From an uncultured Actinomyces sp. (GTDB taxonomy: Bacteria; Actinomycetota; Actinomycetes; Actinomycetales; Actinomycetaceae), in NCBI GenBank assembly GCA_900556405.1, contig USPB01000038.1, forward strand, positions 1-12,445: a stretch of DNA of 12,445 bases, given 5' to 3'. Of the stretch, positions 1-6,622 are shown in pieces (the first letter of the stretch is position 1; each line of letters begins with the position of its first letter). Under the pieces are notes generated by a model. The model was given only the letters and a program-made list of their open reading frames with translations, was not told the origin of the DNA and made no database searches. Position numbers and translations under genes: made by a program.

Positions 1-691
1 GGCGAGCCTCGATCTCCACCTGCGAGGAGTCGGTCTGCAGCTCAGCGAACTGGGCATCCAGCGACGATGCGGCCAGTTCCATCTTGCCCTGGGCGAAAGC
101 CTCCTGCTGGCGCACGCGATCCTCGAAGCGACCGAGTTCGCTCGTGGGATCCAGGATGTTGATGGAGTTGAGGGCGTCGGTCACCTGTGCCTGTGCCTGC
201 GCGGTCTTCTCGCGGGCGATCAGCTGGTCACGGCGGGTCTTGAGCTCGGAGAGCTTATCCTTCATCTGAGCGAGACCGGTCTTGAGGCGCTCGGCAACAT
301 CACGCTGAGAAGCGAGAGCGGGTTCCTCGGTCTTGACCTCGTTCTCGAACTGGATCTGCTTACCGAGAGCGACCTTAGCCAGGTTATCCCACTTATCGGC
401 TCCTGCCTCGTCTCCGGCGGCGCGCAGCGAGTCGGCCTTCGCGGAAGCGGCGGCCGCCTTCTGGCCCCAGTCAGCAGCTGCCTTGACGTCTTCCTCGTAG
501 TCACGCTCTGCCATGCGCAGGTTGCCCAGCGTCTGAGCGATCGCGTTCTCGGCCTCGATGATCGAGTTGGTGTAGTCGCGAATGAGCTGGTCGATCATCT
601 TCTGCGGGTCCTCAGCCTTGTCGAGGAGCGCGTTGATGTTCGCCTTGGCGAGCTGAGCGATGCGGCCCAGGATCGTCTGCTTTTCGGCCAT
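1..691 (-). CDS. pspA: PspA/IM30 family membrane-stress protein (3' end beyond window)
   Basis: This is the phage-shock protein A/IM30/Vipp1 family, peripheral membrane coiled-coil proteins that assemble on stressed inner membranes and preserve the proton-motive force. I translated the minus strand from the ATG at 691 and found no stop down to position 1, giving 230 codons. It begins MAEKQTILGRIAQLAKANIN and continues with the family signature of an amphipathic N-terminal helix, the LLDKAEDPQKMIDQLIRDY segment and long Ala/Glu/Lys/Gln-rich heptad helices. The family is usually about 220-270 residues, so little is missing. A strong ribosome site (AAAGGAG, near 697-704) precedes the ATG. It lies downstream of two TPM-domain membrane-protein genes on the same strand, separated from them by a 370-bp leader with its own promoter. 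PspA paired with TPM-domain proteins is a known association, as in the Bacillus ydjFGHI cluster. Family assignment is near certain; partnership with the TPM proteins is inferred. Confidence 0.95.
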   Translation of the reverse strand, partial: MAEKQTILGRIAQLAKANINALLDKAEDPQKMIDQLIRDYTNSIIEAENAIAQTLGNLRMAERDYEEDVKAAADWGQKAAAASAKADSLRAAGDEAGADKWDNLAKVALGKQIQFENEVKTEEPALASQRDVAERLKTGLAQMKDKLSELKTRRDQLIAREKTAQAQAQVTDALNSINILDPTSELGRFEDRVRQQEAFAQGKMELAASSLDAQFAELQTDSSQVEIEAR

Positions 692-768
692 GATGTTCTC
701 CTTTGTGGGGTGGTGCGCATGTGCGCGGGTTGTGCGCGAGGACGACCTCGCAGGTCTTGGTGGGTGGA

Positions 769-879
769 CTACAGCGAGTCCGAACCGGATGGCTGACCGG
801 AATGTGTCGGGGAGGGGCTCGTCGTCACGGTGCGTGCGTCACGGTGCGTGCGTGCCCGAGGGCCTCGAATCCGTGGCAC
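769..879 (-). pseudogene. 36-codon ORF in the pspA leader; likely 5' remnant of a third TPM gene copy
   Basis: A GTG at 879 follows an excellent ribosome site (AAGGAGG, five bases before the start) and opens 36 codons beginning VPRIRGPRARTH and ending at the TAG at 769-771. The start region aligns with those of both TPM genes: GTG.CACGGAT.CG here against GTGTCACGGATCCG at 2906 and GTGTCACGAATCCG at 5059. The encoded starts are PRIRG here and SRIRR in both relatives. The sequence upstream also matches the promoter and leader of the larger TPM gene. After about eight codons the similarity ends and the peptide is a low-complexity Arg/Thr/Ser run with no signal peptide. I read it as the 5' scar of a deleted third paralogue. 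A translated leader peptide acting on pspA is the alternative. Similarity was judged by eye over about 20 bases of coding sequence. Confidence 0.45.
823..853. repeat. Tandem 14-bp direct repeat inside the pspA leader
   Basis: The 14-base unit cgtcacggtgcgtg occurs twice in perfect tandem (823-836 and 837-850), and the first three bases of a third copy follow. Fourteen is not a multiple of three, so the repeat shifts frame within the small leader ORF. This fits decayed or non-coding sequence. It is probably a replication-slippage product. Confidence 0.8.
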
Positions 880-910
880 GTGATCCTCCTTGGTGAGTGG
901 CGAACAGATT

Positions 911-940
911 AAGATACATGATCGCGGACGATAATGTCCA
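911..940 (-). promoter_or_regulatory. Predicted promoter for the pspA leader and pspA
   Basis: Read on the minus strand, a -35 TGGACA (935-940) and a -10 TATCTT (911-916) are separated by 18 bp. The same arrangement, TCGACA-18-TATGTT, stands before the larger TPM gene at 5090-5119, and the bases after the -10 are nearly identical in the two places (CTGTTCGCCACT). An imperfect inverted repeat spans 911-955. Upstream, GTCAC and GTGAC face each other across 6 bp at 959-974, a possible operator. Transcription from here would give pspA a leader of roughly 210 bases. The rest of the 692-1061 gap shows only the remnant ORF, the 14-bp repeat and a small GC hairpin at 736-751. Confidence 0.5.
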
Positions 941-1061
941 CATCGTGATGTACCTTCTGTCACATTATGGTGACCTATGATGAGTGTATATGACGATCAG
1001 GTGCGGGTAACAGGTGCGCCTGCACCGACGGGGCTATGCATGGGGTCGTCGAGCGCCTCCT

Positions 1062-2906
1062 CTAGCGTCGCCCCGGCGCCGCAATCGCGCGCTCGGCGAG
1101 CGTCGTGGCGCGCGAGGCCGCTGCGCTTGCTTGCAGGGGATCTTCGTCGAGGGCTTCGCGTGCCGCGGTCATTGCTTGTTCAGCGTCGCGTATCAGCTTG
1201 TTCACGTCGAACAGAGCCGACCCTTCGTGCCTGCTCAGGTACTCGCGAGCCTGGGTCAGGGCTGCATCGGCATTGCGAATGTCGCGCTCGGCAGCCTCCC
1301 TTGTTCTGCGCCGTGCGTCGTCCTGAGTCGTCAGGGGTGCGAGCACGGCCTCCAGCCGGAGCTCCACGTCGCGGAGGGACTCGAGTGCGCCGAGGGGGTC
1401 CTCGTCGCTGACCAGTGCCCGCTGGCCGCGGGCGATGGCAGCCTCCGCCTCGTCCAGGAGGGGAGCGAAAGAAGCGGAGGCGGAATCGAGGTGCTTCGCA
1501 TCCGAGAGGGACTGAGACACGGATCCGATGGAAGCGGCGAGCTTCTCGCGGAATGTGTCGAGATCAGTCTTTGCGCAGAAGATAGCGTCCGTCTGCGCAT
1601 TTGCCATGGACAGCGCGCGCTGAGCGGTGTCCAGTGCGGAGGCAGTGCGGGTGGGATCGGTGTCGAGGTGCGCCTTCGCCGTCTCCAACGCCGCACGAGC
1701 GGATTCGAGCAATGCGGCGGCGCGCTCCGGATTGTCCTGGAGGGAAGCGAGCATGGAATCGGGATAGAGACCCGCGATACTCGTCAGCTCTTCCTTCGCG
1801 CGCTCCAGGTCGGCGAGTTCCTCGACGAGGCGCTCGCGGGCATCGGCGACCTGCGCGGGGAGCGATAGTCGCTTCTCGCTCTGTGCGGCGAACTCCTGGC
1901 GAGCGTCCTGGAGCGGCGCAAGGTTCTTGTCGAGATCCGCCGTGATTGTCGAGGCGAGCCGTCGCTTGGTGTGAGCGTCTGGGGTGAGCTCTATCTGTTC
2001 GTAGGTGTCGAGGCCGCGTGCAATCGCATCCTTTGCTGCCTCGAGGCGGTGCCCGTACTGTTCGGTCGCAGCGCTACCGAACTGGGCGCGTGCGTAGTTC
2101 CAGTCCTCTTCCGCGGCGCGCACCTGCTCCTCGGCCTCCGATAGGCGCCGCCTGGCCTCCGTAGCGGCCCTCAGGGCATCGCGCCTGACAGGGTCGACGA
2201 GAGGGGTGAGGTCCGCAGGTCTCGTATCGTGTCCGTCGTATTGTTCTTGTCCGCGCAGCTTGGCTCGCAGCTCGAGAGCGAGGGTGAGGACAAGCAAGGC
2301 ACCTGCGATGAGGAGTGCAATGGTTTGGCGGATTTTGTAATTTTTGTTTTGATTTTCCTGCTCTTGTTGCTTCGTGCCGTAGTAGCTGTGAAGCTGTGCT
2401 TGAATGTCGGAGGCGGTGCGTATATCGCTGACAAAGGAGCTGGTGCCGACAGTGACCGCTTCGCTGGTCAATGGGCTCGACGTGTAGTTGTTTCGAGCGT
2501 GCGCGAGGGCACCGTCGAAGGTGCGTTTGAGGGACGGATCCGTTGTCAGGTTTCGAGCGAATTGCGCATCTGTGCAAAAGGCGTCCGTGCCATCCTCGTA
2601 GGAGACAACGTAGAGGATGCCTTTGTCGCCTGTGCGTGATTGCTTGAGGGTGGCCTCGCACCATTCGGACGGTTTCTGACCCGAGAAATTGGGGACCACG
2701 ACGACGTCGATGATCGTGTTGTACGTGGTGTTAAACGCCTGCGCGGGAGACTCGATCCTTGCGCGTTGCTCGTCATTCAGGAAAGAGTTGGGATCGGTGA
2801 CGTGACCGTTCGTGGTGAGGGGCTCAGTTGCGAATGCGGGCGCGCCGCCGACCAGCAGTGCTACCGCCATGACAGCAACGAGGCCGAGGCGCCGGATCCG
2901 TGACAC
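1062..2906 (-). CDS. TPM-domain membrane protein with cytoplasmic helical repeats (shorter paralogue)
   Basis: This 614-residue protein starts at a GTG preceded by CAGGAGG. Residues 1-26 are a signal peptide (SRIRR, a hydrophobic core, cleavage near APAFA). Residues 28-165 resemble a TPM domain (Psb32/YgcG/MOLO-1), a fold found in membrane-linked stress and chaperone-like proteins. Residues 193-213 form a membrane helix. Residues 240-608 are Ala/Glu/Arg-rich helix, predicted cytoplasmic, and the end contains three related helical hairpins near 399-434, 483-522 and 571-608, each turning at a DP or similar. It is a tandem paralogue of the next upstream gene, sharing nearly identical stretches such as MLASLQDNPE and QTDAIF.AK.DLD, and Cys83/Cys111 in the TPM domain. 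It lacks the larger protein's Gly/His tail. The 53-bp gap from that gene suggests cotranscription. Role inferred: envelope-stress partner of PspA. The biochemical activity is unknown. Confidence 0.85.
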   Translation of the reverse strand: MSRIRRLGLVAVMAVALLVGGAPAFATEPLTTNGHVTDPNSFLNDEQRARIESPAQAFNTTYNTIIDVVVVPNFSGQKPSEWCEATLKQSRTGDKGILYVVSYEDGTDAFCTDAQFARNLTTDPSLKRTFDGALAHARNNYTSSPLTSEAVTVGTSSFVSDIRTASDIQAQLHSYYGTKQQEQENQNKNYKIRQTIALLIAGALLVLTLALELRAKLRGQEQYDGHDTRPADLTPLVDPVRRDALRAATEARRRLSEAEEQVRAAEEDWNYARAQFGSAATEQYGHRLEAAKDAIARGLDTYEQIELTPDAHTKRRLASTITADLDKNLAPLQDARQEFAAQSEKRLSLPAQVADARERLVEELADLERAKEELTSIAGLYPDSMLASLQDNPERAAALLESARAALETAKAHLDTDPTRTASALDTAQRALSMANAQTDAIFCAKTDLDTFREKLAASIGSVSQSLSDAKHLDSASASFAPLLDEAEAAIARGQRALVSDEDPLGALESLRDVELRLEAVLAPLTTQDDARRRTREAAERDIRNADAALTQAREYLSRHEGSALFDVNKLIRDAEQAMTAAREALDEDPLQASAAASRATTLAERAIAAPGRR

Positions 2907-2959
2907 GTTTCCCTCCTGTTCGTCGGTGAGCTGATAAACGCTCGTTTCGGGTCACGCGG

Positions 2960-5059
2960 TCAGAAACTGCCAGAGGCCGACGACCATCCGGAGTCGGAGC
3001 TCCCGCTGCCCCAGTCGGAACCGCCCGATCCCCAGTCGGAACCGCCCGATCCCCAGTCGGAACCGCCGCCCGAGGCGAAGGACCAGCCGGAGCCGGAGGA
3101 GTGCGATCCGCTGCGGAAGGGATCGAAGTCATCGTCGTCGTAGTGGTGATGGTGATGGTGGTGGTGAGAGCCGGCATTCGAGAACAGCGTCGACCACAGG
3201 AGGAAGTCGCCCAGCGAGGATCCCGTGAAGGATCCGTTGCCCCCCGTAGGCTGTCCCCACGTGCCGCCGACATTCTGGATCGGCGTCGCCATGACGTTAT
3301 CGGCGAGGGCGCGCGCGTTCGTTGCATGGGACATCGCAGCGTCGGGGTCCTCGTCGAGCACGTCGCGTGCGCTGCTGAGGGCGGTCTCCGCGTCGTTGAG
3401 CGTGGAACGAACATTCAGGTCGATGGCGCCTCGCCGACCCTGCACGTAGCGCTGTGCCTGGGCCACGGCCGAGTCTGCCAGGGAGATCTGGGCCTCCGCG
3501 GCGGCGTGCGCCTTCTGGTAGGCCTCCTCCTTCGTGCGCAGTGGCTCAAGTGCGGCGTCGAGCGTCGCCTCGGCCATGCGCAGATGCTCGAGAGCGGCGA
3601 GGGGATCACCGTTGTTTGCCAGCGCGGCCTGCGCCTCTTTGATCGCGGCCCGCGCGTCGGCCACCATCGGATCGAAGACGGTCGGATCCGTGTCCAGGTT
3701 GTCGACGTCTGTGATGTCCGAAGAAATGGAGCTGATCGCGGCGACGAGGCGATCACGGATGGCGTCCAGGTCAGACTTGGCGGAGAAAATCGCGTCCGTC
3801 TGGTGTTTCGCCATCGTCAGGGCGCGCAGAGCGGTGTCGAGGGCGCTAGAGGCCCGTGCGCGGTCGGTTGATACGGCCGCGTCGGCGGCGTCGAGTGCGC
3901 TGCGAGCCGAGGTAAGCAGCGCCGAGGCCTGCTCCGGGTTGTCTTGGAGGGACGCAAGCATCTGCGTCGGGTACAGGGATGCAATGGAGGCAAGCTCGGC
4001 CTTCGCGCGTTCGAGGTCCGAGAGTTCTTCGGCGAGGCGTTCGCGTGCTTCGCTGATGCGCTCGGGGAGGGACGCCTGCTCAGCGCGCTTGGTCGCAAAC
4101 GACGCCTGGATGGCGCTGAGCGGGTTCATGTAAGTCCCCAGGTCAGCCATGATGGCGGTGGCCAGTCGCAGCTGCTCGGCGGGTAAAGGAGCAGAGTTCA
4201 TCTGGGATTGAGCGCTGAAGCCTCGAGAAACAGCAGCCTTACCGGTCTCGATCGCCTGGGCGAAGCTATCGGTGGCGCCGAGGCCGAACTGGGCGCGAGC
4301 GAAGTCCAATTCGTCGGATGCCGTCCGGATCTGTTCGTCGGCGGCCAGGAGTTGGCGGTTGGCTTCCTGGACCGCATGTGCCGCGGCTTGGGCGTCGACC
4401 TGCGCTGCCTGCTGCGCGACGACCCTGTTGCGCTTCGACGAGCGCGACACGGCGAAGCCGATGACACAAAAGCCGGCGACCAGGACGATGAGGAACAAGA
4501 CGATGGCGAGGATCGCGCCCATGCCGTTACTGGAACTGGACTCGGAGGCCCTGGAATGACTCGATGAACCCGAGGTGGAAGGGCTCGAGGAGTTTGCGTT
4601 GACGAGAGTGTCGACGAAGGCGTTGACGCCCCTGGCGCCATCGGAGGAAGTGAGCGGCTTCGACGTCAGCTGAGCCTCCGAGGCCCTGACCGCGCTTTGG
4701 AGCACGGACGGGGAGGTCCCGTTGTAGACGCACGCGGCGTCGTGTCGCTCGGAGTAGGCGATGACGTAGACGATGGTTCCAGCGTTCAACGATGAGCGCT
4801 GGACGGTCTGCTGGCACCACGTCTGCGCATCCATGCCTGACAAGTTTGCGACAAAGACGACGGAGACGTTCATGCCGTGGGACGCAGCCTTACTCGTGGC
4901 TGACTCGACCGACGAACGGTCGGAGTGAGACAGCCATCCGTCTGGGTCTGTCACGCTTCCGTTGATGCTTTGAGGGGTGGCCGCGAAGGATGGGAGTCCG
5001 AGTGCAAGCAGTAGCGTGGTCAGCACAGCGACGAGGCTGAGGCGGCGGATTCGTGACAC
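2960..5059 (-). CDS. TPM-domain membrane protein with poly-His and Gly/Ser/Trp tail (larger paralogue)
   Basis: I chose the GTG at 5059 (AGGAGG five bases upstream). It begins SRIRR like its paralogue and yields a clean signal peptide, whereas an in-frame start at 5239 would add 60 residues of promoter sequence. The protein has 699 residues: signal peptide 1-27, TPM domain about 30-155 with Cys82 and Cys110, a Ser-rich linker 156-178, a membrane helix about 180-204 followed by SRSSKRNR (positive-inside, so the C-terminal part should be cytoplasmic), alpha-helical coiled coil 215-590 with three helical repeats (about 380-417, 464-505 and 553-591), then a low-complexity tail. The tail holds eight histidines (632-639), YDDDDFDPF, and GSDWGSG repeats ending in SGSF. 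It heads the likely operon leading to the shorter paralogue and, across a leader, to pspA. The domain call is firm; the function is inferred to be envelope-stress sensing or PspA anchoring. Confidence 0.85.
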   Translation of the reverse strand: MSRIRRLSLVAVLTTLLLALGLPSFAATPQSINGSVTDPDGWLSHSDRSSVESATSKAASHGMNVSVVFVANLSGMDAQTWCQQTVQRSSLNAGTIVYVIAYSERHDAACVYNGTSPSVLQSAVRASEAQLTSKPLTSSDGARGVNAFVDTLVNANSSSPSTSGSSSHSRASESSSSNGMGAILAIVLFLIVLVAGFCVIGFAVSRSSKRNRVVAQQAAQVDAQAAAHAVQEANRQLLAADEQIRTASDELDFARAQFGLGATDSFAQAIETGKAAVSRGFSAQSQMNSAPLPAEQLRLATAIMADLGTYMNPLSAIQASFATKRAEQASLPERISEARERLAEELSDLERAKAELASIASLYPTQMLASLQDNPEQASALLTSARSALDAADAAVSTDRARASSALDTALRALTMAKHQTDAIFSAKSDLDAIRDRLVAAISSISSDITDVDNLDTDPTVFDPMVADARAAIKEAQAALANNGDPLAALEHLRMAEATLDAALEPLRTKEEAYQKAHAAAEAQISLADSAVAQAQRYVQGRRGAIDLNVRSTLNDAETALSSARDVLDEDPDAAMSHATNARALADNVMATPIQNVGGTWGQPTGGNGSFTGSSLGDFLLWSTLFSNAGSHHHHHHHHYDDDDFDPFRSGSHSSGSGWSFASGGGSDWGSGGSDWGSGGSDWGSGSSDSGWSSASGSF
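3009..3066. repeat. In-frame 21-bp tandem repeat coding GSDWGSG
   Basis: The unit ccccagtcggaaccgcccgat occurs at 3009-3029 and 3030-3050, and a third, partial copy runs to about 3066. It is a multiple of three and encodes repeated Gly-Ser-Asp-Trp-Gly-Ser-Gly in the tail of the larger TPM protein. The near-identity of the DNA copies points to recent slippage, so copy number may vary between strains. Confidence 0.9.
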
Positions 5060-5089
5060 TGGGTCCTCCTGCAAAGTGGCGAACAGAAA

Positions 5090-5119
5090 AACATACATCA
5101 CGCCGCCCGGTCCTGTCGA
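5090..5119 (-). promoter_or_regulatory. Predicted promoter of the TPM-gene operon
   Basis: On the minus strand, TCGACA (5114-5119) is a -35 and TATGTT (5090-5095) a -10, with an 18-bp spacer. The start codon at 5059 lies about 25 bases past the expected start of transcription. The downstream CTGTTCGCCACT (about 5074-5086) and the -10 region are shared with the pspA promoter at 911-940. The conserved block could bind a common regulator or simply reflect duplication. Confidence 0.5.
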
Positions 5120-5252
5120 GCATGTGACGAAACCAGCGTCGCGTGATTGTTGCCGTGGGGTCAGTCTACGTGAAAGTTGGCTCATCCTGGGGTGCGCGGT
5201 GCTGTTCGCTACAGGCGTCGGCTCGTCTCCCACGCGCACGGGGAGAGCGCCC

Positions 5253-5258
5253 TATGAT
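5253..5258 (+). promoter_or_regulatory. Possible -10 element of the cold-shock gene
   Basis: TATGAT matches the sigma70 -10 consensus in five of six bases. No convincing -35 lies 16-18 bp upstream, where the sequence is instead a CTCCC/GGGAG inverted repeat around an 8-bp centre. A small hairpin (AGCCC-CATT-GGGCT) lies in the 5' leader before the AAGGAGGGG ribosome site. Confidence 0.35.
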
Positions 5259-5306
5259 AGGGGAAGCCCCATTGGGCTCACAGACTATTGAGAGAAGGAG
5301 GGGACT

Positions 5307-5684
5307 ATGCCCACCGGTAAAGTGAGGTTCTTCGACGCGGATCGCGGTTTCGGTTTCATCGCAGGAGACGACGGGGCGGATGTTTTCCTCCACTCGTCCG
5401 CGCTGCCGGCCGATCATCCCAACCCCCGAGTGGGTGCTCGCGTGGAGTATTCGGTCGCCGATGGACGCAAGGGACCGCAGGCCCTGAGCGTGCGTTTCCT
5501 GAAGGAGACAGCTTCCGTTGCCCGAGCCAAGCGCCGCAAGCCGCAGGCGATGGTGCCCGTCGTCGAGGATCTGATCAAGCTTCTCGACTCGTCGAGCGCC
5601 GCCCTGCGTCGCGGCTCGTACCCGGACAACGCGACCAAGATCGCGAAGGTGCTGCGCGCCGTCGCAGAGGAATTTGATGCCTAA
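5307..5684 (+). CDS. Cold-shock-domain nucleic-acid-binding protein with C-terminal extension
   Basis: This 125-residue protein carries an N-terminal cold-shock domain (about 1-68), a five-stranded OB fold that binds single-stranded RNA or DNA. The RNP1-like motif is RGFGFI at 13-18, with KVRFFD just before it, and the RNP2-like motif is VFLH at 26-29. Standard cold-shock proteins have 65-70 residues, so about 55 extra residues follow: a basic stretch (RAKRRKPQ) then two amphipathic helices. Longer cold-shock proteins of this shape occur in actinobacteria. The ATG has a strong ribosome site (GGAGGGG). The last bases overlap the next gene's ATG by 8 bp, so the two are very probably translationally coupled. 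It probably acts as an RNA chaperone; whether cold induces it cannot be seen here. Confidence 0.93.
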   Translation: MPTGKVRFFDADRGFGFIAGDDGADVFLHSSALPADHPNPRVGARVEYSVADGRKGPQALSVRFLKETASVARAKRRKPQAMVPVVEDLIKLLDSSSAALRRGSYPDNATKIAKVLRAVAEEFDA

Positions 5685-6501
5685 AACTGTGGCCCGTGTT
5701 CGGGCAGTGAAGAAGGACGCCGTCCTGGCCGGCGCCGTCGACGTCGCGCGCGCTGGCGCCGAGGCCGTGGCCCACCCGCGTCCCGTCGGCGATCACGTCG
5801 GCTTCGAGATGGTGTCGGAACGCCTGGGCACCCACTATTTCGCGTCGACTGACGCTGGCTACGTGGGTTGGTGCTGGGCGGTGACCGTTGCGCGCGTGCC
5901 GCGCGGACGCGTCGCCACCGTGTGCGAGGTCGACATGACTCCTCGCGAGGGTGCGCTTCTCGCTCCCGAGTGGGTGCCGTGGGAGGAACGCCTGCGTCCC
6001 TCGGACATTTCGCGCGACGACGTTTTGCCGTACAAGGCGGACGATGAGCGCCTCGAACAGGGCTTCGAGGACACGAGCGATGACCCGGATCTGCCGATCG
6101 TGCGTGAACTTGGGCTGGGGCGTCCCCGCGTCCTGTCGCAGGAGGGGCGCGATCAGGCGGCTAAGCGCTGGTATGATTCCGAGCGCGGGCCGAAGTCGGG
6201 GCGTCGCCCGCGTAACACCTGCTCCTCGTGCGGCTTCCTCATGAAGATGAGCGGCGACATGCGCACCATGTTCGGTGTGTGCGCGAACGAGTGGGCCACC
6301 GACGACGGGGCCGTCGTGTCCTTGGACCACACGTGTGGTTCCCACTCGGAGACCGACGTTCCCAAGAACGGTACGGCGTGGCCGGTGCGCCCGTCGCGCA
6401 TCAACGAGGGGGCACTCGACGCGGAGCCGATGCCGCGGGCGTCGGAAGAGGCGAAGGCGGACGAGGCCGGGGCGTCGGCGGCTTCCGAACAGGCTGACTG
6501 A
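5677..6501 (+). CDS. DUF3027 family protein with zinc-ribbon-like cysteines
   Basis: I chose the ATG at 5677, which overlaps the end of the cold-shock gene (ATGCCTAA) and gives 274 residues starting MPKTVARVRAVKK. The family is an actinobacterial protein of unknown function. Recognisable segments are GYVGWCWAVTVARVPR (61-76), LLAPEWVPWEERLRPSD (94-110) and a C-terminal cysteine cluster: Cys182 and Cys185 (CSSC), Cys202 (FGVCANEW), then DHTCGSHSE with His218, Cys220 and His223. The cysteine spacing suggests a structural zinc site. The last 30 residues are an Ala/Glu-rich disordered tail. The repeated pairing with a cold-shock gene and the overlap suggest that the product works with the RNA-binding neighbour; that is inference. 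The family call rests on motif recognition. Confidence 0.85.
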   Translation: MPKTVARVRAVKKDAVLAGAVDVARAGAEAVAHPRPVGDHVGFEMVSERLGTHYFASTDAGYVGWCWAVTVARVPRGRVATVCEVDMTPREGALLAPEWVPWEERLRPSDISRDDVLPYKADDERLEQGFEDTSDDPDLPIVRELGLGRPRVLSQEGRDQAAKRWYDSERGPKSGRRPRNTCSSCGFLMKMSGDMRTMFGVCANEWATDDGAVVSLDHTCGSHSETDVPKNGTAWPVRPSRINEGALDAEPMPRASEEAKADEAGASAASEQAD

Positions 6502-6524
6502 CGTTCGCTTCCGTGACGAACTGA

Positions 6525-6561
6525 GAGAAAGTACCCGAGACTACGTCTCGGGTACTTTCTC
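6525..6561 (+). terminator. Perfect 17-bp hairpin closing the cold-shock/DUF3027 operon
   Basis: Arms 6525-6541 and 6545-6561 are perfect reverse complements (gagaaagtacccgagac) around a three-base loop. The hairpin starts 24 bp after the DUF3027 stop. The right arm ends ACTTTCTC without a long T run, so it is a strong structure but a non-classical terminator. The extended A/T-rich outer stem could work in either direction. Confidence 0.75.
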
Positions 6562-6592
6562 AACAAGTGGGCACATGGCGAGTGTGTTTGCG

Positions 6593-6608
6593 TGCTCGCC
6601 CCCGAGCA
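6593..6608 (+). other. Small hairpin in the NCS2 permease leader
   Basis: TGCTCG and CGAGCA pair around a CCCC loop. The right arm touches the GCAGG that is the only Shine-Dalgarno-like sequence before the GTG at 6623. It could limit ribosome access. There is no match to a purine riboswitch. Confidence 0.3.
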
Positions 6609-6622
6609 GGCACGATTGTTCA

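Noticed and set aside
896..912. TGTTCGCC as a ClgR operator
   Set aside because: Only a half-site is present at both promoters; the facing GGCGA half expected in the ClgR palindrome is missing.
3009..3066. Short regular repeats as a CRISPR array
   Set aside because: Units are contiguous, without spacers, in frame, and code for a Gly/Ser/Asp/Trp tail.
5060..5239. Sixty-residue upstream extension of the larger TPM protein
   Set aside because: It would translate the promoter region and bury the signal peptide. The GTG at 5059 has a perfect ribosome site and matches the paralogue's start.
6562..6622. Purine riboswitch before the NCS2 permease
   Set aside because: The gap is only 61 bp and contains a single 6-bp hairpin, too small for a purine aptamer and with none of its conserved loops.
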